From: Lachnospiraceae bacterium
GTDB lineage: Bacteria; Bacillota; Clostridia; Lachnospirales; Lachnospiraceae
Assembly: GCA_015057635.1 (NCBI GenBank)
Contig: SVEB01000086.1
Location: 51,255-115,254, forward strand
Reading direction: 5' to 3'
Length of the DNA stretch: 64,000 nt
The notes under the pieces are model-generated. The model did no database searches and was not told the origin of the DNA. It worked only from the letters and a program-made list of their open reading frames with translations. Of this stretch, positions 41,950-50,395 are shown in pieces; positions within the stretch are counted from its first letter, which is position 1, and each line of letters opens with the position of its first letter. Position numbers and translations under genes: made by a program.

Positions 41950-42438
41950 ATGCTGAAGGATGATTATATTTACTTTAAGATTGATAAGACAAAACATATT
42001 GCATTAATCGCTCACGACGGCAAGAAGAAAGAATTAGTGGCATGGGTTCAGAGACATAAAGAAGAATTAAGTCATCATGTTCTATGTGGTACTGGTACGA
42101 CAGCAAGAATCATTACAGAAGAGACTGGTCTTCCGGTAAAGGCATATAACAGTGGTCCATTAGGTGGGGATCAGCAGATTGGGGCTAAGATTGTAGAAGG
42201 TAAAGTTGATTTCTGTGTATTTTTATGGGATCCATTGGAATCTCAGCCACATGATCCGGATGTTAAGGCTCTTCTTCGTATTGCAGTTGTGTATGATATT
42301 CCAATCGCAAATAATCTGGCAACAGCAGACTTTTTATTAGCATCTTCTTATATGAATACAGAATATAACCGCAAAGTGGAAAATTTCCACGCTACCGTGA
42401 CCGACCGCGTGAAACAGTTCGCGGAAGATAAACAGTAA
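41950..42438 (+). CDS. mgsA: Methylglyoxal synthase
   Basis: 162 residues. IALIAHDGKKKELVAWV carries the first active-site Asp and Lys. LCGTGTTARIITEETGLP is the phosphate-binding Gly-Thr loop. SGPLGGDQQIGAKI includes the catalytic Asp, and LWDPLESQPHDPDVKALLR carries the conserved His and Asp. It turns dihydroxyacetone phosphate into methylglyoxal plus phosphate, a bypass used when phosphate is low or sugar is in excess. It is a single-gene unit between its own promoter and the terminator at 42450-42487. Confidence 0.95.
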   Translation: MLKDDYIYFKIDKTKHIALIAHDGKKKELVAWVQRHKEELSHHVLCGTGTTARIITEETGLPVKAYNSGPLGGDQQIGAKIVEGKVDFCVFLWDPLESQPHDPDVKALLRIAVVYDIPIANNLATADFLLASSYMNTEYNRKVENFHATVTDRVKQFAEDKQ

Positions 42439-42449
42439 TTTAAGGTTTC

Positions 42450-42487
42450 AAAAAAGGGATGTCGCACTAAGTGCGACATCCCTTTTA
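42450..42487. terminator. Bidirectional terminator between mgsA and the second chemoreceptor
   Basis: AAAAGGGATGTCGCAC pairs perfectly with GTGCGACATCCCTTTT around a TAA loop. It serves both convergent genes. It does not contain the palindrome-family apex. Confidence 0.9.
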
Positions 42488-42500
42488 TTATTATATGAGA

Positions 42501-44198
42501 TTAAAATTCAAATTTCGATACGATTTCTTTTAAAGCAGTAGAAGTATTGGCTGTGTTTTGGCTGGATTCCATAAGCAGTGCGGAGTTATTTGAGATAGTC
42601 GTCATCGATTCCGCAATGCCTAAGGTTCCGGCTGCTGTTTGAGCGGTAGCCGCACCAATCTGCTCAAGTACTGTCGTCAGTGTTGTAATGGAAGAAAGGA
42701 TATCCTTAGAAGTAAGATTTAGCTCTTGGGAAAGAGAGTCAAACTTAAGGGAATCCTGGTAATAATGTTCACCGGTTGATAGAAGAGTATCATGAGCTTC
42801 CGTTATTTTCATACTCATAACGGAGACGAGTTCTAGTGAGCTGGATGTTAGATTCTCAACAGCGCTCATGATATCGGTTGTTATTTCTTGGATTCGAGAC
42901 ACGGCTTCTGCACTTGCAGTGGATAAATTCTTAATCTCACCGGCAACGACTGCAAATCCCATGCCATGTTCTCCCGCTCTGGCTGCTTCAATGGAAGCAT
43001 TTAGTGAAAGCAGGCCTGTACGGGAAGTAAGAGATAAGATGGTATCTCCAAGAACCTGTATTTCTTTTATATTTTCCGCATTTCTAATAGCATCCTTCAA
43101 TTTGTTAGAGGTGTTTTGCAATAATATTCTTGTTTCGTCCTGAGAAGATAAAACTTGTTCCTTTAACGCAACTGCACGAGAGTTAATTTCTTTTGCTACT
43201 GCTGCACTGGAATCAGCCTGAAGCGCAATAGAAGAAGCAGAATCTTTTAATGTTAGAGAGGATGTTCGGATTTCCTCCATAGAAGCATTGGTTTCCTGCA
43301 TACCTGCAGAGATTTCCTCGGTAGTCGCAGACACATCTGTAATGGTATCGGATAAGGAATAAAGGCTTGCATTATTTTTCACCAGAGAATGATCAAGGGA
43401 AATGAAGCTCTCCTGGATGGATGCAAGGGCAGAACCTAAATTAATCTGCAGCTGTTGTGTTGCATGGGCCATTTCTCCGATTTCATCACGTCGATTCAGA
43501 GCCTTTTTAGAAAGGACTGCTTGAAAGTTGTTCTGAGACATAGAATTTAGGCATATACTAACCGAATGCAGATTCTTTACAATAGAATTTCCAAATATAT
43601 AAAAAATAAAAATGCCAACTGTAACCATAATCAAGCCGAAAGTAATGAAAGTATTAACGATGGAGCGAGATTGAGCAATGATAGTGAAACGGTCGATTCC
43701 AACGTAGAGTGTACCAATGATAGTGCCATCTGCAGATTTTAAAGGATAATAACAGGATCGGGTACTTAACCCCGGGATCTCATCCTTTAAGATGATAGGT
43801 TCCCCCTGCTTTGTCACGTTCTCAATTATGTATGAGGGGATCACAGAACCCTTAAGAGAGTTTCCGTTTTTATCTGTTAAGTTTGTTGTAATAAGTTGAT
43901 TATTGTGAATCAATGCCACATAAGAATCCAGGGCATTACCGGCTTTATCAATAAAAGAAGTATCCTCAGACAGGCACTGTTCCCCTTTATAAAGAAGACC
44001 ATCCGTACCAAATGAGAAATCACCTGGATACATGGAATCCAAAAGTTCATAGGCAAGAGCGGCATTTTTTTTTAAGATGTTACCATATGAACTTGCATTG
44101 ACTGATGAAACCTGTATGGTGATGATCAGTCCTGTGATAAGAAATGTCAACGCTAAGATAGTGCTGACTGTAGAAATTAGTTTAGATTTTAGTTTCAT
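42501..44198 (-). CDS. Methyl-accepting chemotaxis protein, single-Cache type sensor
   Basis: 565 residues from ATG 44198, behind AAGGAGG on the minus strand; the frame extends 14 codons further without a site. TM1 is at about 8-30 and is followed by an extracellular Cache-like domain (about 35-165, with SFGTDGLLYKGEQCLSED and CYYPLKSADGTIIGTLYVG). TM2 is at about 178-200, then HAMP and the signalling domain, with tip [20 protein letters not shown] then GMGFAVVAGEI. The Cache strand pattern ending in TLYVGI is common in sensors of small organic acids. It would report to CheA; no partner genes lie nearby. Confidence 0.88.
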   Translation of the reverse strand: MKLKSKLISTVSTILALTFLITGLIITIQVSSVNASSYGNILKKNAALAYELLDSMYPGDFSFGTDGLLYKGEQCLSEDTSFIDKAGNALDSYVALIHNNQLITTNLTDKNGNSLKGSVIPSYIIENVTKQGEPIILKDEIPGLSTRSCYYPLKSADGTIIGTLYVGIDRFTIIAQSRSIVNTFITFGLIMVTVGIFIFYIFGNSIVKNLHSVSICLNSMSQNNFQAVLSKKALNRRDEIGEMAHATQQLQINLGSALASIQESFISLDHSLVKNNASLYSLSDTITDVSATTEEISAGMQETNASMEEIRTSSLTLKDSASSIALQADSSAAVAKEINSRAVALKEQVLSSQDETRILLQNTSNKLKDAIRNAENIKEIQVLGDTILSLTSRTGLLSLNASIEAARAGEHGMGFAVVAGEIKNLSTASAEAVSRIQEITTDIMSAVENLTSSSLELVSVMSMKITEAHDTLLSTGEHYYQDSLKFDSLSQELNLTSKDILSSITTLTTVLEQIGAATAQTAAGTLGIAESMTTISNNSALLMESSQNTANTSTALKEIVSKFEF

Positions 44199-44480
44199 TA
44201 AAGTCCTCCTTTGTACACTACACTTTGACTGTGCTAGCAATCAAAGCTTAATCATTCGCTTCTTATGTGCAAGTAATAGGTTATATATATAACTAAATAT
44301 ATAAATACAATACATTATAGTATCATAAAACCACTAGAGAATCACGGAATAAGCGAAAAAATTAAAAAAATGTAAAAAAAATGTAAGAAAAAATTAAAAA
44401 AAGTAAAAGATGACACTTTATTGCTTGCCTGATATGAAAAAGATGGCATGATGACATAGTAAAAATGTGGAAATAGCAGG

Positions 44481-44509
44481 TTGACATCATATGTATAATT
44501 GTATACAAT
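44481..44509 (+). promoter_or_regulatory. Promoter and GntR-type operator of the citrate synthase operon
   Basis: TTGACA (44481-44486), 17 bp, TACAAT (44504-44509). A perfect 12-bp palindrome ATTGTATACAAT (44498-44509) covers the -10 box. It fits the short t-GT-N-N-AC-a type operators bound by FCD-family GntR regulators, and one is encoded at the end of this gene set. The remaining spacer 44199-44480 is A-rich and shows nothing else I can name. Confidence 0.7.
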
Positions 44510-44550
44510 GGTACACATAACCAAAATTTGGTCAAAAAGGAGAGGTCGTT

Positions 44551-45957
44551 ATGGAGAATCGTAAAGTTTATTTGAACCCGCATAATAATTTGTTATCGTT
44601 AGAAGAACATATTTACGAACTTGTTGATGTTGTGCAGCCGAACGTATTCCGCAATTTATTTCCATATAATGAGATTCCTAAAATTGCATTTAATGATCGA
44701 ATCGTGCCGCATAATATGCCGGAGGAAATCTGGATTACGGATACGACATTTCGTGACGGACAGCAGTCACGAGCACCATATACGACAAACCAGATTGTAG
44801 ATATTTATGATTACCTTCATCGTCTTGGCGGGCCAAACGGGATTATTAGACAGAGTGAATTCTTTTTATATAGCAAAAAGGATCGGGATGCAGTTTATAA
44901 GTGCATGGAGAGGGGCTATGAGTTCCCGGAGATTACATCATGGATCAGAGCGAGCAAAAAGGATTTTGAGTTGGTAAAGGAGATCGGATTAAAGGAAACC
45001 GGCATTTTAGTAAGCTGTTCGGATTATCATATTTTTTATAAGATGAAGATGACAAGAAGTCAGGCTATGAATCATTATTTAAGTATTGTTAGGGAGTGCC
45101 TGGAAACCGGTGTAGCACCAAGATGTCATTTGGAGGATATTACGAGATCGGATATTCATGGATTTGTGATTCCATTTTGTTTTGAGTTAATGAAACTGGG
45201 AGCAGAGTATGGGATACCGGTTAAGATTCGGGCGTGTGATACGATGGGATACGGTGTGAATTTCGCAGGTGCGGTTATTCCAAGAAGTGTACAGGGCATC
45301 ATTTATAGTTTGATCACACATGCAGGGGTGCCGTCCGAATTGTTAGAGTGGCATGGTCATAATGACTTTTATAAGGCGGTTACGAATTCTACCACAGCAT
45401 GGCTATATGGTGCATGCGGCGTGAATTGTTCCCTGTTTGGAATTGGCGAACGTACGGGAAATACGCCTCTTGAGGCGATGGTATTTGAGTATGCACAGTT
45501 AAAAGGAACGCTGGATGGAATGGATACAACGGTGATAACCGAACTTGCGGATTATTTTAAGACGGAGATCGGTTATAAGATTCCTCATAGGACTCCATTC
45601 GTTGGAAAGAATTTTAATGTGACAAGAGCAGGAATTCATGCCGATGGACTCTTGAAAAATGAAGAAATTTATAATATATTTGATACGGAGAAATTTTTAA
45701 ACCGACCTGTATTAGTGTCTGTATCGAATACTTCAGGGCTGGCAGGAATCGCACACTGGATTAATACGTATTACAAGTTAGACAAGGAAGAAGCGCTTGA
45801 TAAGTCCCATCCTTTAGTAGAGCGTATTAAGGAAATTGTGGATCAGGAATACATAGATGGACGTATTACTGTTATGACAGATGCTGAGTTAGTAGATATG
45901 ATTAATCAGTTAAAAGCGCAATATGAAGTAAAGCTGCCACATTTAGTGGTGGAATAG
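44551..45957 (+). CDS. Re-type citrate synthase (isopropylmalate/homocitrate synthase family)
   Basis: 468 residues, a DRE-TIM metallolyase. WITDTTFRDGQQSR (about 61-74) holds the catalytic Arg68 and metal-binding Asp69, and the metal His pair is in EWHGHNDFYKA. The GERTGNTPLEAM loop is also family-wide. The length, the wide N-terminal extension and the absence of the leucine-sensing regulatory domain of LeuA match the oxygen-sensitive Re-citrate synthase of Clostridium kluyveri. The isocitrate dehydrogenase gene next door supports a citrate rather than a leucine or lysine role. It condenses acetyl-CoA with oxaloacetate for glutamate synthesis. AAAAGGAGAGG precedes ATG 44551. Confidence 0.82.
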   Translation: MENRKVYLNPHNNLLSLEEHIYELVDVVQPNVFRNLFPYNEIPKIAFNDRIVPHNMPEEIWITDTTFRDGQQSRAPYTTNQIVDIYDYLHRLGGPNGIIRQSEFFLYSKKDRDAVYKCMERGYEFPEITSWIRASKKDFELVKEIGLKETGILVSCSDYHIFYKMKMTRSQAMNHYLSIVRECLETGVAPRCHLEDITRSDIHGFVIPFCFELMKLGAEYGIPVKIRACDTMGYGVNFAGAVIPRSVQGIIYSLITHAGVPSELLEWHGHNDFYKAVTNSTTAWLYGACGVNCSLFGIGERTGNTPLEAMVFEYAQLKGTLDGMDTTVITELADYFKTEIGYKIPHRTPFVGKNFNVTRAGIHADGLLKNEEIYNIFDTEKFLNRPVLVSVSNTSGLAGIAHWINTYYKLDKEEALDKSHPLVERIKEIVDQEYIDGRITVMTDAELVDMINQLKAQYEVKLPHLVVE

Positions 45958-46003
45958 AATTGTTGTAAGTAACAGATATTTCATATATATGGGAGGATAA
46001 AAA

Positions 46004-47167
46004 ATGACAGCCAAGAACATTGAAGCAGCAAAAGAAGCATTTGGAAGATTGTTAGAGGAACAGTTAGCACGCGTGGAAGAGATGAAGGCTCAGGGCGGAT
46101 TTTTAGATTATCAGGCACTGGATCAGATTGTAATCGGCGTATGCGGCGGAGATGGAATCGGGCCGGCTATTACAAATGAAGCGGAACGAATTCTTATGTA
46201 TTTGTTAAAAGATGAGATTGCATCAGGCAAAGTTCTGATCAAGACAATTAACGGCCTGACAATTGAGAACCGAGTTGCGGAATCTGCAGCAATTCCTAAG
46301 GCTGTTCTTGAAGAACTGAAAACATGTCATGTTATTTTAAAAGGACCAACAACGACACCTAGAAAAGGCGATCCATGGCCGAATGTAGAAAGTGCGAATG
46401 TGGCAATGCGAAAGGCTTTGGATTTATTTGCAAATGTAAGACCGGTCTGCATTCCGGAACAGGGAATCGACTGGACATTTTACCGTGAGAACACAGAAGG
46501 TGCGTATGCGGTAGGAAGCAAGGGTGTTAGTGTGACCGAGGATCTTGGCGTAGACTTTACAGTTGTGACCAAGCAGGGAAGCGAACGTATCATTCGTGCA
46601 GCATTTGAATTTGCAAAGGCAAATCATAAGACACGTGTGACTGCAGTTACCAAGGCCAATATTATTAAGACGACAGATGGCATGTTCTTAGATACCTTCC
46701 GTGAAATAGCAAAAGAATATCCGGATATTACGGCGGATGACTGGTATATTGATATTATGACAGCAAAGCTTGTGGATGAAAAACGCAGAAAAGATTTTCA
46801 GGTTATGGTGCTTCCAAACCTTTATGGAGACATTATTACGGATGAAGCTGCAGAATTCCAGGGCGGCGTCGGCACAGCAGGAAGCGCGAATATAGGAAAG
46901 AGATATGCAATGTTTGAGGCAATTCATGGTTCTGCACCAAGAATGGTGAAGGAAGGAAGAGCTCAATATGCAGATCCTAGCAGCATGATTAGAGCAGCTG
47001 CAATGTTATTAAATCATATTGGATATGTGAAGGAAGCAGATCAGTTAAATCGTGCCCTTGCAGTGTGCCAAGGTCCGGATGCAGCCCTTAAGGTTACCGG
47101 AAGAGAAGGCGGTGCGACGGGAGCAGACTTTGCAGATTACATTATGAAGACGATAAAAGAGATGTAA
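46004..47167 (+). CDS. icd: Isocitrate dehydrogenase (isocitrate/isopropylmalate dehydrogenase family)
   Basis: 387 residues. CGGDGIGPAITNEAE (nucleotide/adenine side), then the substrate-binding region VESANVAMRKALDLFANVRP. Its Ser/Asn/Arg pattern is the one used for isocitrate, rather than the Leu-rich pattern of LeuB. Further on are YRENTEGAYAVGSKG, the metal Asp residues in PNLYGDIITDEAAEF and AIHGSAPRM. It converts isocitrate to 2-oxoglutarate with NAD or NADP; the sequence alone does not let me settle the cofactor. It follows the citrate synthase gene by 46 bases with a GGGAGG site. No aconitase gene is in the window. Confidence 0.85.
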   Translation: MTAKNIEAAKEAFGRLLEEQLARVEEMKAQGGFLDYQALDQIVIGVCGGDGIGPAITNEAERILMYLLKDEIASGKVLIKTINGLTIENRVAESAAIPKAVLEELKTCHVILKGPTTTPRKGDPWPNVESANVAMRKALDLFANVRPVCIPEQGIDWTFYRENTEGAYAVGSKGVSVTEDLGVDFTVVTKQGSERIIRAAFEFAKANHKTRVTAVTKANIIKTTDGMFLDTFREIAKEYPDITADDWYIDIMTAKLVDEKRRKDFQVMVLPNLYGDIITDEAAEFQGGVGTAGSANIGKRYAMFEAIHGSAPRMVKEGRAQYADPSSMIRAAAMLLNHIGYVKEADQLNRALAVCQGPDAALKVTGREGGATGADFADYIMKTIKEM

Positions 47168-47284
47168 CTATTTGTGTGCATTACAGATAAACAAAGCGAT
47201 GCACTCAGACAGTCACAAAAGTATAAGGCAGATATGAAGATACAGGCGCACTTAAAAAAGGCGCTGTGTTAGGAGGACTTTTTT

Positions 47285-47953
47285 GTGGATGGTAATGAAG
47301 TGCAAAAAGAAGTAACTGATAAGTATTCTTTAAGAGGTCGTGTGTTCAATCGGATCCGTGAAGATATATTATCAGGTAAGTATAATGAGAATGAAGAATT
47401 AAAGGAAAATACAATCGGAATGGAACTGGGGGTTAGCAGAACTCCGGTAAGAGAAGCGCTGCGTCAGCTGGAGCTAGAAGGTCTTGTTAAGATTATTCCG
47501 AATAAGGGAGCATATGTAACGGGTATTTCGGAAAAGGATATTCACGATATTTATGTGATCCGTTCTTACCTGGAAGGTCTTTGCGCCAGATGGGCATGTG
47601 AGAAGATTACAAAGGATCAGATCGAAGCGCTTGAGGAGGTGATTTATCTTTCTGAGTTCCATACAAAGAAGGAACATCATGAACAGATCGTGGAATTGGA
47701 TAATAAGTTCCATGAACTCATTTATCAGGCAAGCGACAGCAAGATTTTACGCCATGTTTTGACGGATTTTCATCATTATGTGCAGAGGGTTAGAAAGATT
47801 ACACTTTCTAAGACGGAACGCGCTACGGATTCGAACGCAGAACATACCGCAATTTTAGAGGCAATTCGTTCCCGCGATGGTGAATTAGCAGAACGTCTTG
47901 CCCACGAACACATCATCAAAACTATCCAAAACCTCAGCAAGCAGGGCCTTTAG
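47285..47953 (+). CDS. GntR-family (FCD) transcriptional regulator
   Basis: 222 residues. The winged helix-turn-helix is at about residues 15-80 (RVFNRIREDILSGKYNENEE, then GVSRTPVREALRQLELEGLV). The all-helical FCD effector domain follows (about 90-215), with metal-type His/Asp positions in LDNKFHELIY and HAEHTA-like segments. FCD regulators usually repress nearby metabolic genes and respond to small carboxylates. The palindrome over the -10 box at 44498-44509 is its likely operator; citrate or 2-oxoglutarate as effector is inference. The start is GTG 47285, set by AGGAGGA at 47271-47277. Palindrome 6 starts 15 bases after its stop. Confidence 0.87.
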   Translation: MDGNEVQKEVTDKYSLRGRVFNRIREDILSGKYNENEELKENTIGMELGVSRTPVREALRQLELEGLVKIIPNKGAYVTGISEKDIHDIYVIRSYLEGLCARWACEKITKDQIEALEEVIYLSEFHTKKEHHEQIVELDNKFHELIYQASDSKILRHVLTDFHHYVQRVRKITLSKTERATDSNAEHTAILEAIRSRDGELAERLAHEHIIKTIQNLSKQGL

Positions 47954-47968
47954 AGGTTTAGGGGGTAT

Positions 47969-48279
47969 CGCGCAGCTTCCCCGGTGCCATAGCGCCCGGC
48001 GCGGGCAGAACTGTCTGGCAGGGCGGAAAGCAGACGCAGGGAAGCGGGGCGGGTATATATTTTCCATTGTTCGTCACAAGCTCGGACAAAAGGGAGTGTC
48101 GGTCTTCGACTATCAGACAGGAAAGCACTGTCTGCTATTCGAAGACCGACACTCCCTTTTGTTCGCCTTGATGCCGTACAATCGGAAAAATATACCCACC
48201 CCGCTTCCCTGCGTCTGCTTTCCACCCTGCCAGACAGTCCTGTCCGTGCCGGACGCTATGGCACCGGGGAAGCTGCGCG
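47969..48279. repeat. Palindrome copy 6 (311 bp, subtype I)
   Basis: The arms begin with CGCGCAGCTTCCCCGGTGCC (47969-47988) and end with its inverse at 48260-48279. In about 95 bp of outer arm I count six differences, all transitions. Then come the subtype I module (CAAGCTCGGACAAAAGG / CCTTTTGTTCGCCTTGATG), a locus-specific stem and the apex CAGACAG (48114-48120), GAAAGCA, CTGTCTG (48128-48134). Unlike most copies it lies between two genes pointing the same way. Confidence 0.92.
48087..48161. terminator. Bidirectional intrinsic terminator inside palindrome 6
   Basis: GGGAGTGTCGGTCTTCGA pairs perfectly with TCGAAGACCGACACTCCC, with A4 on the left and T4 on the right. Confidence 0.85.
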
Positions 48280-48446
48280 GACGGAGGGGCGTAGCGAGGA
48301 TAGAAGATATGGGGGAGAGGAAAAGAGAGTTTTATGAGGAGGTGAATAAGGAGGGTGAAAAAACATGTATGGAATGTTATTATGGAGAGAGTGAAAAGGA
48401 TAAAATCAGGAAAAAGATTGTACATATTTTTATAGGGGGGCAAACT

Positions 48447-49532
48447 ATGAGAAAGAAGATAATGAAAAGATGTTTAATAGGGCTTGGAATTATTTTTGGG
48501 GTGATTGTAGTTTATAAGGGGGGGATTTCGGGACATTCTGTACCTATTTTGAAAGAGGAATCCATATCGGAATATAGGACGGTGACACTTGGGGGAATTG
48601 AGCAAAGTATATTGATACGAGGGGAAAATAAGGGGAATCCGGTGCTGCTTTATATACATGGGGGGCCGGGGAATCCGGAGACACCATTTGTTGTACCGTA
48701 TCAGAAGGAATGGGAAAAATATTTTATGGTTGTGAACTGGGATCAGAGAGGAGCGGGAAGGTCTTATAGCGACGATATAGATACAGATCAGCTGACGACA
48801 GATCTGATCTGCTCGGATGCGATTGAATTAACGGAGTATCTAAAAGAGACATTTGATGTAGATAAAATTTATCTTGTAGCTCATTCTTATGGCACTTATG
48901 TGGGAATGAGATGCATACAGAGCAATCCTGAGGATTATTATGCCTATGTTGGGATTGGTCAGATCGGGAATCAGCAGAATAATGAAAGATATTTAATTAC
49001 ATATGCAACGGAAATGGCACTAAAAACGAATAATCAGAAAGCAATCACAGAACTGAATACGCTAGGAGAACTGCCTTATGATAAGACAGAGTTTGGAAAG
49101 AAGATTTCCTTATCTCGAAAATGGACGACTTATTATGGCGGATCGGTATATGGGAAGAAAAATAGCAACTGCTTTACCTTAGAAGCGATCCTTCGCCCTG
49201 AGTATAATGTATTCGATCTTATTCATTACATACAAGGCGAGAACTTATACTATTCCAACACCAAAAGTGATCATGCGAGGTGGGAATTATTCAATGCAAA
49301 TTTATTAGAAGAAATCCCATCTGTTGAAGTCCCTGTCTTTTTCATTCAAGGCGAACATGATTTCACAACGTCTTTTCAGGCATGCAGTGAATACTATGAT
49401 CATCTGCAAGCACCCTATAAAGAACTAATCCCAGTCCCAGACTGTGCTCATAATCCCGTATATGAGGCTACAAGCACAGTAAGTCATATTCTGATCCACA
49501 AAGTCCGTACTATTATAACATCCAAAGATTAA
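48447..49532 (+). CDS. Membrane-anchored alpha/beta hydrolase, proline iminopeptidase-like
   Basis: 361 residues. One N-terminal membrane helix (about 8-25) is followed by an alpha/beta hydrolase. YIHGGPGNPETPF is the oxyanion/proline-peptidase motif and VVNWDQRGAGRSY is the next conserved strand. The nucleophile Ser is in VAHSYGTYVG, the Asp in FIQGEHDFTT and the His in DCAHNP. The HGGPG plus DQRGxGRS pairing is typical of prolyl aminopeptidases and their lactonase-like relatives. Exported location is suggested by the helix. ATG 48447 follows AGGGGGG. The frame runs upstream through the end of palindrome 6, but that part is not plausible protein. Confidence 0.8.
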   Translation: MRKKIMKRCLIGLGIIFGVIVVYKGGISGHSVPILKEESISEYRTVTLGGIEQSILIRGENKGNPVLLYIHGGPGNPETPFVVPYQKEWEKYFMVVNWDQRGAGRSYSDDIDTDQLTTDLICSDAIELTEYLKETFDVDKIYLVAHSYGTYVGMRCIQSNPEDYYAYVGIGQIGNQQNNERYLITYATEMALKTNNQKAITELNTLGELPYDKTEFGKKISLSRKWTTYYGGSVYGKKNSNCFTLEAILRPEYNVFDLIHYIQGENLYYSNTKSDHARWELFNANLLEEIPSVEVPVFFIQGEHDFTTSFQACSEYYDHLQAPYKELIPVPDCAHNPVYEATSTVSHILIHKVRTIITSKD

Positions 49533-49567
49533 GTCTGTAATTCCTGATTTTTTGTGGACAGAAAGAA

Positions 49568-50203
49568 TTATTGGATTGGAGAAGGGCGTGTTTCTTCTGG
49601 AAGGGTAAAGCAGTATTCAAATGGGGTTCTTTTTTGTAACCATGTTAAAAATAAAAACCATTCCCGGCCTGGGTTTAGCTTGCTCTTACTTTTTCGTACC
49701 CATATAGCCCAGGATATGGGTACGAAACACATCATAAAAAGACCAATAACCATGCATAGTGCCATCTGATCGGAGGCCGTGAGTTCGCCTTTAATGATTG
49801 GGATGAGATCGATGACATTGCCGTTATCATCAAGGTATACTCTGAAGTCTGTTCCGTCTGCATAGGCGCCGGTGCTGTATCCAAACTGTGTAATGTCGAT
49901 TTCGTATTTAATATTATTGATATACCATACCGTGTTTTCTGAAAGATGGCCTACTTTTTCGGTACTGTAAGAAATCTGATTTGTATTTACTTGTGAATCT
50001 GATTTAATAGCAAAATGGATTAGAGATGCTCCCAAAATAGCAAGTATGGTGATCACAATGGTTGCAGTGCATCTGTTTAATTTTTTTAGGGATTTCATTA
50101 CTTTTTCATATGTTTCTGGAGTGCAATGCTGTTTACAAAGAGCCACATTTCTTTTAGTGGTACGTGTATTTGCGGATAAGCTAGATAATACGGAACTATT
50201 CAT
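49568..50203 (-). CDS. Two-helix membrane protein of unknown function
   Basis: 211 residues. Helix 1 is at about 46-66 (CTATIVITILAILGASLIHF). An external-looking domain at 70-140 contains TVWYINNIKYEIDITQFGYS, and helix 2 is at about 147-167 (ALCMVIGLFMMCFVPISWAI). The tail is basic and may return to the cytoplasm. I do not recognise the family; the middle domain has the look of a small beta domain. The start is well supported by GGAGG immediately upstream on the minus strand. It lies downstream of aroC in the same direction but is separated by the terminator at 50263-50333, so it is probably its own unit. Confidence 0.6.
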   Translation of the reverse strand: MNSSVLSSLSANTRTTKRNVALCKQHCTPETYEKVMKSLKKLNRCTATIVITILAILGASLIHFAIKSDSQVNTNQISYSTEKVGHLSENTVWYINNIKYEIDITQFGYSTGAYADGTDFRVYLDDNGNVIDLIPIIKGELTASDQMALCMVIGLFMMCFVPISWAIWVRKSKSKLNPGREWFLFLTWLQKRTPFEYCFTLPEETRPSPIQ

Positions 50204-50262
50204 CGTTCGTTTCCTCCATGATATATCTTTGTATGTTATGTAGTTTCAGGCATGGGGCACAG

Positions 50263-50333
50263 TAAAAGTCGATGGGACTAGAAGCTGTATTCTTTTAAAA
50301 AGGATACCGTGCTTGGTTCCATCGACTTTTTTA
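50263..50333 (-). terminator. Long hairpin terminator after aroC
   Basis: AAAAGTCGATGG-GACTA (from 50264) pairs with TGGT-TCCATCGACTTTT (to 50331). The loop region of about 35 bases contains a weaker internal stem. It resembles the palindrome family in being long, but it lacks the shared apex. Confidence 0.7.
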
Positions 50334-50395
50334 GTGGGACAACTCTATGTTGGTTGAAAGTCTCTTAGCAGGAGGTATCGGTCTTCTGTTTATGG

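Noticed and set aside
44341..44410. A-rich tract before the citrate synthase operon as a riboswitch
   Set aside because: It lies upstream of the promoter and shows no conserved RNA structure.
1904..48279. Dispersed CRISPR-like repeats
   Set aside because: The repeats are single, tens of kilobases apart, palindromic and without spacer arrays or cas genes.
1904..48279. Insertion sequences or MITEs with target-site duplications
   Set aside because: No transposase, no constant terminal inverted repeats (outer arms differ by locus) and no obvious flanking duplications; still the main alternative for their origin.
48364..48393. Nine-codon frame with a good ribosome binding site before the hydrolase gene (possible leader peptide)
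   Set aside because: No regulatory codons or attenuator hairpin follow, so there is too little support.
47898..48446. N-terminal extension of the alpha/beta hydrolase frame
   Set aside because: It runs through the end of gntR and through palindrome 6; a good start with membrane helix follows AGGGGGG at 48447.
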